Assembly (NCBI GenBank): GCA_900546605.1 | Contig: URDV01000012.1 | Location: 1 to 18,344, forward strand | Reading direction: 5' to 3' | Source: an uncultured Prevotella sp. | Lineage (GTDB): Bacteria; Bacteroidota; Bacteroidia; Bacteroidales; Bacteroidaceae | Length of the DNA: 18,344 bases | Shown: piece by piece, positions 6,865 through 14,800 of the stretch | How positions within the stretch are numbered: the stretch's first letter is position 1 | Layout of the letters: each line of letters begins with the position of its first letter | Notes under the pieces: model-generated | Seen by the model: the letters and a program-made list of their open reading frames with translations, nothing else | Told to the model about the DNA's origin: nothing | Databases searched by the model: none | Position numbers and translations under genes: made by a program

Positions 6865-7874
6865 TTGCTGAATAGTTTAAACTTTTTGAAAAAGCTGTTC
6901 TTTGTTTCATTAATGCATGCTTCAGCAATAAGCAAAAGTAGCAGAATGAGTGTAATGGCTTGAAATTGCTCGTTGCGTGCAGTATATGAAGTAGTTGATG
7001 AAGCTTGCTTGAGTTGGCGTAATTGTGCTTGCAACTCGTCTTGTGCACTATTGCTTTGATCAAGGTGTAAGTAAATGCCTTTTCCGGCTTGTGCTATGTT
7101 ACGGCACATTTGCTCGTTAAGGGCTGTGTGAACAATTTCTCCATTCTCGTCAGTCAATGGCCCATGAACTGTTTGTATTTCGCCACCTTGTGTTGTACCC
7201 ACACCTATTACAAACACTTTAATGCCTTTTTTAGCTGCTTCTTTGGCCGCGTCTTCAGCGCCTCCTTCGTGGTTCTCGCCATCAGTAATAAGTATAATGG
7301 CCTTGCCCACATCTTTTTTGTCGGTAAAGCTTTGGCAACCTAAGTCAATGGCGGCAGCTATGTCTGTGCCTTGCATGGTTACCATGTTAGTTGATAGTGC
7401 GTCAATAAAAATTTTAGCTGAAGCGTAGTCAGACGTTATAGGAAGTTGTGGATAAGCTTCGCCTGCAAATACACCTAAGGCTATTTTGTCATTTTTCATT
7501 TTGTCGACCATGTTCGTTACCAATAATTTGGCACGATCAAGGCGCGAAGGAGTAATGTCGTTGGCAAGCATTGAATTTGACACGTCAATCATCACTACAG
7601 CCTCAATGCCGTTAGCTGTGTCGGTTTGTTGTTTTAGTCCGTATTGTGGGCGTGCTATCACAACAATCGCCGCACAAAGGGCGAGCATTAAAAGGGAAAA
7701 CTTGATGTGCTTGCGCAGAGTTGACTGATTGGGCATAAGGGCTTTAATTAAAGCCTTGTCGCCTAACAAAGCTCTTTGCTTTTTGTGCAGCCAAAGGCTG
7801 TACAGATATAAAGCTATGCATGCAGGTATAATAAATAGCATGTATAGGTATTGTGGACTTTGGAATTGTAGCAT
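6861..7874 (-). CDS. batB: BatB: membrane-anchored VWA protein
   Basis: A 337-aa protein with two N-terminal membrane helices (about 8-26 and 59-75). A von Willebrand factor A domain on the periplasmic side follows (about 90-290), and a C-terminal helix lies at about 306-320. The metal-binding MIDAS site is complete: D97-x-S99-x-S101, T170 and D198. The IARPQYGL motif before the domain and the FAGEAYPQLPITSDY stretch are typical of BatA/BatB proteins. It lies 64 nt after batA and overlaps batC by 4 nt. VWA partners of MoxR ATPases are considered metal-dependent adaptors. BatB is separated from BatA by gene order and by the longer basic tail after the last helix (KNSFFKKFKLF). Confidence 0.93.
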   Translation of the reverse strand: MLQFQSPQYLYMLFIIPACIALYLYSLWLHKKQRALLGDKALIKALMPNQSTLRKHIKFSLLMLALCAAIVVIARPQYGLKQQTDTANGIEAVVMIDVSNSMLANDITPSRLDRAKLLVTNMVDKMKNDKIALGVFAGEAYPQLPITSDYASAKIFIDALSTNMVTMQGTDIAAAIDLGCQSFTDKKDVGKAIILITDGENHEGGAEDAAKEAAKKGIKVFVIGVGTTQGGEIQTVHGPLTDENGEIVHTALNEQMCRNIAQAGKGIYLHLDQSNSAQDELQAQLRQLKQASSTTSYTARNEQFQAITLILLLLLIAEACINETKNSFFKKFKLFSK

Positions 7875-7938
7875 TATTCAAAAGTAATGGGTGAACGAAC
7901 ACATCTCTTTGCCATTGTGTTGTGTGGAGAAGATGTAT

Positions 7939-8940
7939 TTAAATTTTTCTGAACACAAACGTGCGTAGCAAGAATTCGACCAGCAAGAGCACCAATGCGG
8001 CAATGGCAAAGGGCTGGTAGGCTTCGTAATGTTGCGTATGGTTGTTTACTTTAAGTTTGGTCTTTTCAAGCTTGTCTATGTCATCATAAACTTGTTTGAG
8101 CGACGAACGAGAGGTAGCATGATAAAAAATGCCACCCGTTTCACGCGCAATTTGTTTGAGCGTAGTAGGGTCTACAGTATCATCTATTTGTTGTGTATAA
8201 ACTTCGCCATTAGGCAATTGTGCCACGGGTACATTCACCTTGCCATCAGTACCTAACAAAATAGTGTAGACACGTATGCCCAAATTCTTTGCCATGTCTG
8301 TGGCCATGAGTGGTGATATCTCGCCCGTGTTGTTAGCACCATCGGTTAACAAAATGATAACTTTGCTTTTGGCTTTACTGTCGTTAAGGTGCGAAACAGC
8401 ATTTGCTATGCCCATACCAATAGCTGTGCCAGGTTGAATGATTCCCTCGTTCTGCAACGAGCAAGTGGCCCCCTTAAATGTGCGCATGAGCATTCCGTGG
8501 TCGGTTGTAAGTGGACATTGTGTGTAAGCTTCACCACCAAAGAGTGTAAGCCCTATGTTGTCATTAGGACGATTGTTGATGAAGTTGAGTGCCACATCTT
8601 TGGCTGCTGAGATGCGATTAGGGGCAATGTCGGGGGTTGCCATAGAAGTTGAAATGTCCAATGCCATCATAATGTCAATACCTTCGGTCTCGCCTGTTTG
8701 CCATGAACTATCGGTTTGAGGTCGTGCCAATATGACAACAATTAGCGTAAACGTAATGATGCGCAAAAAGAAGGGTAGATGTATCAGACGTGTACGCCAT
8801 GTTTGTGGAGCGTGTCTGAATTCCTCAGCCGAGGCCCATTGTATGTGCTGATTGTGTTTTGATCGGAATAGGAAATACCAAATGAAGTAGGGTATGAGCA
8901 GAATCAGCAGTAAGAAATATGCAGGAGATGCAAATGTCAT
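7939..8940 (-). CDS. batA: BatA: membrane-anchored VWA protein
   Basis: A 333-aa paralogue of BatB with the same plan: membrane helices at about 7-25 and 58-72, a VWA domain at about 88-295 and a C-terminal helix at about 310-328. The MIDAS site is complete: D95-x-S97-x-S99, T172 and D200. Features shared with BatB include ILARPQTDSS before the domain and FGGEAYTQCPLTTDH. In Bacteroides fragilis the bat genes were linked to aerotolerance; the mechanism is still unclear, and a role in envelope stress or protein folding has been suggested in other phyla. The gene follows the BatD-like gene by 57 nt. The ATG at 8940 lies directly before the first hydrophobic segment. Confidence 0.93.
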   Translation of the reverse strand: MTFASPAYFLLLILLIPYFIWYFLFRSKHNQHIQWASAEEFRHAPQTWRTRLIHLPFFLRIITFTLIVVILARPQTDSSWQTGETEGIDIMMALDISTSMATPDIAPNRISAAKDVALNFINNRPNDNIGLTLFGGEAYTQCPLTTDHGMLMRTFKGATCSLQNEGIIQPGTAIGMGIANAVSHLNDSKAKSKVIILLTDGANNTGEISPLMATDMAKNLGIRVYTILLGTDGKVNVPVAQLPNGEVYTQQIDDTVDPTTLKQIARETGGIFYHATSRSSLKQVYDDIDKLEKTKLKVNNHTQHYEAYQPFAIAALVLLLVEFLLRTFVFRKI

Positions 8941-8997
8941 TTAATCAAGGTTTATAGCGATGAAGTGGAGATTTAAACTTTATCGCTGAGTGTTTGT

Positions 8998-10089
8998 TTA
9001 TCCGAAACAGCAATAAATGGTCCAAACGTTATAGGCACAAAGGATGATGGTAGCCACTAAAAGCCCCCACATGGTAACATGCATAATGTTGCGCCATAAT
9101 ATTTGCTTTTTGTTGGAAAGCGAAACATATTCAATGCGTGGGCGTGGCAATTGTTGTGGCGCTAACTTTGTGGTTTGCACGTAGTCAAGTGCTTGTACAA
9201 GGCTGCGGTCTTGTTCAGAAATGGTTGTGGCGTGCTTGGCAAACTTTACTAAGTCGGCTGTTATAAGTATGTCCTTTAGTTCAGCCAAGGCTTGTTCGTT
9301 GCCTGTAGCATTCAGTTGGTCAATGATTTCGTTAGTGGTCATTTCGCGTGCACTGAAACCAAATCTCTTCTCAATATAGGTGCGCAAGGCCTCGGTAAGT
9401 TCCATATAGTATTGTTTAACATCTGACTTTGTGTCAAGTTTAATTTTTTCTATATGGTTAAGGGCTGTTATGTGTGCTGGTGTAGGCGGATGTACAATCA
9501 CCTTGCGTGTGATGAGTTTGGGGTCAGATAGTCTGATGGCCAAAGCACACACCACAATGAGCAGGAGTGTTGCAACCAAAGTGGTCAGAATGAGCGTCCA
9601 TGACCATTCAAAAGGTTGGTCAACAACATCGTGAGGACCATTAAATTTATCGGTGTGTTTGAGATCAACGGGTACGGTGCTCACTTTAAGACCCACATTT
9701 CCTCGTGAGGCATATTTTTTACCATCCACTTCAACTTGAAATGGAGGTATGTTGTAAACAGCAGAGTCGAACGAGGTGATGGTGTACTTGCGGGTGAGTT
9801 GCATTCTTTTTCCATCATTAAGTAGTAATGTGTCAACTCTCCCGCAATTTACTATTTCAACGCCAGGTGTGAGCTGCTGCTGAGGTTGAAGGTTCGGAAA
9901 TTGAACCCTTTGCTTGGCGTTGACTGTACACTTTAGACTCAATTGAATTTGTTCACCAATGAGTATGTTGGCTGTGTCAGTATGTGCTTCGACAATAACT
10001 TGTGCAACAGTTGTTGTAGTTGTTGTGCATAGGCATATTGTTAATAGTAGTAGCCACTTATGTATGGTGAGTAAAATAGATTGCTTCAT
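8998..10089 (-). CDS. BatD-like two-helix membrane protein of the Bat cluster
   Basis: A 363-aa protein between the DUF58 gene and batA. The signal peptide is residues 1-30, with a run of six Thr before VAQ. A beta-rich periplasmic domain (about 31-155) resembles the modules of BatD, for example MQLTRKYTITSFDSAVYNIP. Membrane helices lie at about 163-186 and 335-354. Between them a helical domain (about 205-305) with YMELTEALRTYIEKRFGFSA and LADLVKFAK-like motifs resembles the tails of BatD and DUF4381 proteins. The reading frame is open further upstream to a TTG at 10173, but the ATG at 10089 is preferred because it puts the signal peptide at the N-terminus and avoids a 14-nt overlap. This gene is usual in Bacteroidetes bat clusters but has no settled name. 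Confidence 0.82.
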   Translation of the reverse strand: MKQSILLTIHKWLLLLTICLCTTTTTTVAQVIVEAHTDTANILIGEQIQLSLKCTVNAKQRVQFPNLQPQQQLTPGVEIVNCGRVDTLLLNDGKRMQLTRKYTITSFDSAVYNIPPFQVEVDGKKYASRGNVGLKVSTVPVDLKHTDKFNGPHDVVDQPFEWSWTLILTTLVATLLLIVVCALAIRLSDPKLITRKVIVHPPTPAHITALNHIEKIKLDTKSDVKQYYMELTEALRTYIEKRFGFSAREMTTNEIIDQLNATGNEQALAELKDILITADLVKFAKHATTISEQDRSLVQALDYVQTTKLAPQQLPRPRIEYVSLSNKKQILWRNIMHVTMWGLLVATIILCAYNVWTIYCCFG

Positions 10090-10159
10090 TTTTATATGCT
10101 TAAAGAACCAGGGTAAGGTAGGGGACTCATTTGCGTGAAAGATGCTTAGATATCTATTC

Positions 10160-11026
10160 TTAGCGTTGGGCAAACAAGTTCATGAGCGAACGCACGTAGT
10201 CGCTATTGGTGGCAACAGATGCGAGGTCTACCTTGCTTTTATGACATATGTCAATAAGCTTTGCTTGTTGTAGTGCCCACCACTTTTGTTGGTGGCTCCT
10301 TACTTTTTCGCTTGATGTGTCAATGTATTGTTCATGTCCCGTTTCAGCATCAACTATTTTCATCAAACCCACATTGGGAACATGAGCCATGCAGGGGTCA
10401 TAAACCTGAAGGGCTATGACATCGTGCTTACGTGCTGCCACACTAATGGGCTTGCTGTAGTCTTGAGTTGTGAGAAAGTCGCTCATGACAAAGGCTATTG
10501 ATCTTTTAGATAGAATCTTGACAAGGTACTCAAGAGCTATTCCTAAATCGGTTTTTTTACCTTGCGGTTCAAAGTTGAGCAACTCACGTATAATGTAAAG
10601 AATATGCTTACGGCCCTTTTGTGGAGGTATGAACTTTTCAATGCGATCGGTAAAGAAAATAACACCTATTTTATCATTATTCTGCATGGCTGAGAAAGCC
10701 AATGTGGCTGCAATCTCTGTTATTAGGTCGCGTTGAGTTCTTTCACGTGTACCAAACATCTGACTTGCTGATAAGTCAATAAGCAACATGAGCGTAAGTT
10801 CACGTTCCTCTTCAAATACCTTTATGTAGGGACGATTCATGCGTGCTGTCACATTCCAATCAATATCGCGTACATCGTCGCCAGGTTGGTATTCACGCAC
10901 CTCGGCAAATGACATGCCACGCCCTTTGAATGCTGAATGGTACTCACCAGCAAATATATTGTTGGTCAGGGCACGTGTTTTTATTTCTATGCGTCGTACT
11001 CGACGTAAAAGTTCAGATGTTTCCAT
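10160..11026 (-). CDS. DUF58 family protein with VWA-like fold
   Basis: A 288-aa cytoplasmic protein of the DUF58 family, a regular partner of MoxR ATPases. The family signature spans residues 44-75 and includes REYQPGDDVRDIDWN and the following RPYIKVFEEER. A VWA-like MIDAS motif follows at once: D84-x-S86-x-S88, in LLIDLSASQ. No signal peptide or membrane helix is seen. This version lacks the N-terminal membrane helices found in some DUF58 proteins. It is the first gene of the bat transcription unit as laid out here, 344 nt downstream of moxR. It probably links MoxR to the membrane Bat proteins; this is inference from family context. The start is the ATG at 11026. Confidence 0.92.
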   Translation of the reverse strand: METSELLRRVRRIEIKTRALTNNIFAGEYHSAFKGRGMSFAEVREYQPGDDVRDIDWNVTARMNRPYIKVFEEERELTLMLLIDLSASQMFGTRERTQRDLITEIAATLAFSAMQNNDKIGVIFFTDRIEKFIPPQKGRKHILYIIRELLNFEPQGKKTDLGIALEYLVKILSKRSIAFVMSDFLTTQDYSKPISVAARKHDVIALQVYDPCMAHVPNVGLMKIVDAETGHEQYIDTSSEKVRSHQQKWWALQQAKLIDICHKSKVDLASVATNSDYVRSLMNLFAQR

Positions 11027-11165
11027 TTATTAGTGTATGTGTATCTCTCAGTAAAACACAAATGATAGCGGCTCTTTACGTGTTATGGCTATTGGAATGT
11101 AGAGTTTATATACGAGGGGGACTCTTTATTACAAAAAAGTTATTTACTCCTTAGGGGCGTTCTAT

Positions 11166-11257
11166 TAATTATGTATTGAACATTCTTTTTTATTCAGCTT
11201 AGCCGCTGCTTCGCGATAATGCATTTACAATGTAAAAATGATCTTGAACACCTCTTA
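11166..11257. repeat. Decayed relative of the 3164-3349 element
   Basis: The right end GATAATGCATTTACAATG..TTGAACACCTCTTA parallels the right end of the intact element, GATAACGCACTTTCAATA..TTGAACACCTACTTA. Its reverse complement also shares CATTTTTACATTG with the left arm of that element. The left end, read in reverse complement, matches the other arm at about 20 of 27 positions with one gap. The core is shorter and unlike the intact copy, giving 92 bp in place of 186 bp. No ORF is present. Confidence 0.6.
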
Positions 11258-11317
11258 AAAACTTTACATGAATAATAGCGCATGTAAGAAGAGTCATTGG
11301 GCAGTATATTAGCATAT

Positions 11318-11362
11318 AGAGGATGAATTGAAAGTCAACACGATCGTTCCCATTCATCCTCT
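11318..11362 (-). terminator. Stem-loop just after moxR
   Basis: A perfect 11-bp inverted repeat, AGAGGATGAAT with ATTCATCCTCT, is separated by 23 nt and begins 8 nt after the moxR stop. It has no T-run on either strand, so it is not a classical intrinsic terminator. It could stabilise the moxR 3' end or reduce read-through into the bat genes. Confidence 0.45.
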
Positions 11363-11370
11363 TAAAAATA

Positions 11371-12366
11371 TTAAGGCACTTCCACCTTATTCAAAATCTT
11401 TGCCACAATGTCGTCGGCCTTAATGTTGGCAGCTTCAGCCTCATATGAAAGGCCGATGCGATGTCGCAACACATCGGCTGCAACCTCACGTACATCTTCA
11501 GGCACAACATATCCTCTGCGCTTAATAAAGGCGCAGGCGCGTGCGGCCAAAGCCAAATTGATGCTGGCACGTGGAGAGCCACCGAATGAGATGTAGTCCT
11601 TTAAATCGTTTAGTTTGTATTGCTCGGGGTATCGAGTGGCAAATACGATGTCTGCTACATACTGTTCAATACGCTCATCAATGTATACTTGCTTAACTAA
11701 CTCACGTGCCTTGACTATTTTGTTTGTGTCAATAACGGGGGTGGTATGAGGAAAACTATTGTTGATGTGTGCTCGCATAATTTTCTTTTCCTCTTGCAAT
11801 GTGGGGTAGTCAATAATAACCTTTAGCATGAAACGGTCAACTTGCGCTTCAGGTAGTTCGTAGGTTCCCTCTTGTTCAATAGGGTTCTGTGTAGCCAATA
11901 CAAGGAAGGGGTTAGGCAAGGCAAAGGTATTATCTCCAATAGTTACTTGGTGCTCTTGCATAGCTTCGAGCAAGGCACTTTGTACTTTAGCTGGAGCACG
12001 GTTAATTTCATCAGCCAAAACAAAATTGGCAAAGATAGGTCCTTTCTTAACTTTAAAACTTTCGTCTTTTTGACTATAAATCAAGGTGCCAATAACATCG
12101 GCTGGCAATAAGTCGGGAGTAAATTGTAAACGGCCGAACTTGGCATCAATTAATGAGGCTAATGTTTTAATGGCTAATGTCTTAGCAAGACCTGGTACAC
12201 CTTCAAGTAGTATGTGACCATCAGATAACAACCCAATAAGTAAGGAATTTACCAAATGTTTTTGTCCCACAATGGTACGGTTCATTCCTTCAACAAGGTC
12301 TGTAATGAATCCAGTCTCAGCTTCAATTTGAGCATTAAGCTGGCGAATGTCTATAGAGTCTGACAT
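11371..12366 (-). CDS. moxR: MoxR family AAA+ ATPase
   Basis: A cytoplasmic AAA+ ATPase of the MoxR subfamily, believed to act as a chaperone with VWA-domain partners. The protein is 331 aa, the normal size. Visible motifs are Walker A GVPGLAKT (56-63), Walker B FVLADEINRAP (about 115-125), sensor 1 VLATQNP (about 156-162), the arginine-finger region ELPEAQVDRF (about 170-179) and sensor 2 in SFGGSPRASINLALAARA. All ATPase residues appear intact. Its usual place is at the head of the DUF58-bat operon. Here the order is kept but a 344-bp spacer with an element remnant lies between. A -7-like box is present upstream (12398-12405). Two strong hairpins bracket the gene, so it may form its own transcription unit. 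Confidence 0.95.
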   Translation of the reverse strand: MSDSIDIRQLNAQIEAETGFITDLVEGMNRTIVGQKHLVNSLLIGLLSDGHILLEGVPGLAKTLAIKTLASLIDAKFGRLQFTPDLLPADVIGTLIYSQKDESFKVKKGPIFANFVLADEINRAPAKVQSALLEAMQEHQVTIGDNTFALPNPFLVLATQNPIEQEGTYELPEAQVDRFMLKVIIDYPTLQEEKKIMRAHINNSFPHTTPVIDTNKIVKARELVKQVYIDERIEQYVADIVFATRYPEQYKLNDLKDYISFGGSPRASINLALAARACAFIKRRGYVVPEDVREVAADVLRHRIGLSYEAEAANIKADDIVAKILNKVEVP

Positions 12367-12397
12367 GGTGCTTTCTTTTTAGTTTTTTATTTGGGTG

Positions 12398-12405
12398 CAA
12401 AAATA
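12398..12405 (-). promoter_or_regulatory. Putative -7 box upstream of moxR
   Basis: The minus strand reads TATTTTTG, which matches TAnnTTTG, 31 nt before the moxR ATG. A good -33 TTTG is not seen at the expected spacing. Position between the terminator-like hairpin and moxR favours a real promoter here. Confidence 0.45.
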
Positions 12406-12450
12406 GCCTTTTTGACTTAATTGTATCTATAAAGCTATTTAAAATTCGCT

Positions 12451-12477
12451 AAAGGGCCGCATGTGCGGCCCTTTTTT
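12451..12477. terminator. GC-rich intrinsic terminator hairpin between porin and moxR
   Basis: GGGCCGC and GCGGCCC pair around an ATGT loop, extended by three A-T pairs on each side. The plus strand has six Ts after the stem; the minus strand has only three. The gene it would serve, the porin on the minus strand, stops 80 nt earlier. The stem is the strongest in the window and probably ends the recN-to-porin unit, though the T-tract favours the plus direction, so it may be bidirectional. Confidence 0.7.
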
Positions 12478-12556
12478 ACATGATATTTCGTGTATTTTTA
12501 AGTAGCGTATAGCATGCTTACTTTTTAACCTATTAACCAATATTTTCGCCAATGGG

Positions 12557-14800
12557 TCAGTTTACAAAGTTCCACGAAATGCCAAAGTGGATTGTCAACC
12601 TATTAAGAGGATAATGTGGTACTAAGAAAGGACGCCCTGCTCCTGATGAATAGTTCAGATGAGATGCCATTAGGTAAAAACGGGTTCGTTTTAGGTGGAA
12701 ATTGGCATAGGCATTTACAATAGGATAATTGCCAATCGATGTACTATAGGTGGCATCTTGAACAGCATATTGTCCGATGATGGGCACATAGGTGGGAGCC
12801 TGGTAGCGTGTAAAGTAACGTGTGTCAACACCTAATTCAGTTCTGAGCACTTTAGCTATTCTGAATAAAAGGTAAACATTTGAGTATGCGCTAAAGGCGG
12901 GAACAGGTAATACCCTCTTATTGGTGCTTGCTTGATAGGTCAACTCATTTTCCCAATGGAACACGCCCCAGTGAAAATCTTGACGGAGCGTGATGGCCAA
13001 CAATTGCGTGTTTTTGCTGGCTTGTGCCACACTTACAGCATGTCTGTAATTTTCAAAATTGTCAGATGCGGTGAAGGGGGTAAGTGTTTCTTGAAAATAC
13101 AGATAATTCTGTATGTTTTCAAGTGAAGCTGTCAAGCGGGTGTCTTTGTAACGAAGGGTCGCATTTACACGTGTGCGGAATACTTTATTTAAGTTATTAT
13201 TGTTCCACATGGCGTTACGTCCTATATAATGTCTATAATAGAATGAAGGACGTTCATTACGTACAAAACCATTTACTATTAGGTGTAGAGAGTCGCGCTT
13301 AATGGGTATTGAAAGAGATAAATTTCCTTCAACATTAAATTCGCCCCAATCGGTTCCTGTGGTTCGCATTTCGCCCAACACATCGTATTTAACTATTTTG
13401 TTTTGTTGCGACAGCAATTGTGCTCCTACCGTAAAATAGTTTTCAACGTAATGCGTCTTTTCGCTTAAGTTAGTAGAGTAGGGAACATTAAAGTCAAATT
13501 TAGCCAACTCATGTTTGCCAAAAAGACGTAATCCCATTTTCATCCATTTGTTCATGCCCTCATGTAGCTCAACAGCAAAGGTGTTTTCTATGCCTAAATG
13601 GTGCGTTTTGTCAAGAGCAGAATCGCCAGGCAAAAAGAATTCGCCAAAGAAACCAGGTGCCGATTCATTATTAGTCTCGTTTGATATGAACCGACGTGTG
13701 TTGTCATTCACTCTCATGGTATGAATGAAACTGCTGACGGGTACAAATTCGCTTGTTATTTTTAGCGAGTCTGTCTGTTCGTTTTTCTTAGTGCTATTAT
13801 CTGCTAAATGAGGCTGGCGGGGCATTCTTGGTCCCTTTGTTATGGTGTCATTGCCATGTATTTGTGTAGAGTCCATCTTCATTTGTGCAGCTAAGTAGGC
13901 ATCTAAGTTCTTTATTATTTTGCCTTTAGCGTCATAATATCTGTGGAATCCTACACTATACTTATGGGTTAGGTAGAGTTGGTTCCCTCCCAACTTATTC
14001 CATGCACGAGCCAGGTTGATGGGCATGTCGGCTGTTCCGTAACGTGTCGGGAACGTTTCGGGACGATTTACATAATCGTCATTCTCAATACCTCCATTTT
14101 CGCGTGTCTTTAAATAATCGTGTTGAAAGAAGGCATGCAATTGATATTGGTCACCACGATATGATGCAAACAGGGTTCCATCAAAATCGGCCGTTGACTG
14201 CCCTTCATAATATCCACGACCATACAAGTAGTCGGCTTTGAAGCCTAAGCCCAAACGCTTGTTTACGTTTACAGAGAAAAGTGCCTTTAGTCTGTCCTCA
14301 CCATTTTGTTTGTTACCACATGAATGGTAGGTGAGGTTCGTAAATGGCGACTTGGTGTTGGTAAAGAGTAAGTCGTTAGCCCCCTTCCAAAAGTAGTCGT
14401 AGGGGATCTTAAATATAAAAGGGTTTGTTTGCATGTTAGCCCCTTGCTCGTAAAAGTAGCGGCTAATGCGTGGCGCGCCTAAATTGCCTGTGTAGTTATA
14501 ATGTCCCATCGGCCCCATGGTTTGATTCTCGTTTTGAAACCGATGAGGTATGGTGTCATAGTTAGCGGGTAAGATATCTCCAAACCGATCGTTGATATGC
14601 CACGCAAAGATGCCTTCTGGCACACCTTCTAATTCGGTACTATCACTTTTAAAACCACTTTGGCGTTCGTTCTCTTGTCCCCAACCATTGGCTTGACTAA
14701 GTTGCGCATTTTTTATATTACCAAAATTTTGCGCAACACTCGTAAGTGTGATAAAGCCAAGCGTGCACAACACGATGAACTTTTGATAAAGATGTTTCAT
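12557..14800 (-). CDS. Putative porin of the Porin_10 type
   Basis: A 747-aa outer-membrane beta-barrel protein. The signal peptide spans residues 1 to about 24 (ITLTSVAQ). The N-terminal part has the phrase FGDILPANYDTIPHRFQNE, then GHYNYTGNLGAPRISRYFYE, which I associate with the Bacteroidetes putative-porin family (Porin_10). The rest consists of alternating aromatic and polar strands such as LGLGFKADYLYGRGYYEG and RLTASLENIQNYLYFQ, ending in an aromatic strand HFGISWNFVN typical of BAM substrates. The transported solute is unknown. Its ATG overlaps the stop of the preceding gene by one base (TAATG), so the two are probably coupled in translation. A less Pro-rich, charged stretch near residues 320-345 may be a surface loop. 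Confidence 0.85.
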   Translation of the reverse strand: MKHLYQKFIVLCTLGFITLTSVAQNFGNIKNAQLSQANGWGQENERQSGFKSDSTELEGVPEGIFAWHINDRFGDILPANYDTIPHRFQNENQTMGPMGHYNYTGNLGAPRISRYFYEQGANMQTNPFIFKIPYDYFWKGANDLLFTNTKSPFTNLTYHSCGNKQNGEDRLKALFSVNVNKRLGLGFKADYLYGRGYYEGQSTADFDGTLFASYRGDQYQLHAFFQHDYLKTRENGGIENDDYVNRPETFPTRYGTADMPINLARAWNKLGGNQLYLTHKYSVGFHRYYDAKGKIIKNLDAYLAAQMKMDSTQIHGNDTITKGPRMPRQPHLADNSTKKNEQTDSLKITSEFVPVSSFIHTMRVNDNTRRFISNETNNESAPGFFGEFFLPGDSALDKTHHLGIENTFAVELHEGMNKWMKMGLRLFGKHELAKFDFNVPYSTNLSEKTHYVENYFTVGAQLLSQQNKIVKYDVLGEMRTTGTDWGEFNVEGNLSLSIPIKRDSLHLIVNGFVRNERPSFYYRHYIGRNAMWNNNNLNKVFRTRVNATLRYKDTRLTASLENIQNYLYFQETLTPFTASDNFENYRHAVSVAQASKNTQLLAITLRQDFHWGVFHWENELTYQASTNKRVLPVPAFSAYSNVYLLFRIAKVLRTELGVDTRYFTRYQAPTYVPIIGQYAVQDATYSTSIGNYPIVNAYANFHLKRTRFYLMASHLNYSSGAGRPFLVPHYPLNRLTIHFGISWNFVN

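Larger units (their letters stand above)
11027..11370. other. 344-bp spacer between moxR and the DUF58 gene
   Basis: No gene is seen. It holds a hairpin next to the moxR stop (11318-11362) and a decayed inverted-repeat element (11166-11257). The remainder next to the DUF58 gene is AT-rich leader. At 11059-11067 the minus strand reads TATCATTTG, one base longer than the TAnnTTTG -7 box, so a promoter for the DUF58-bat unit is possible but not clear. Confidence 0.7.

Noticed and set aside
8957..8988. AGCGAT..ATCGCT inverted repeat between batA and the BatD-like gene
   Set aside because: A 6-bp stem with a long loop and no T-run; too weak to call.
10090..10173. N-terminal extension of the BatD-like protein from a TTG start
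   Set aside because: It would bury the signal peptide behind 28 polar residues and overlap the DUF58 gene.
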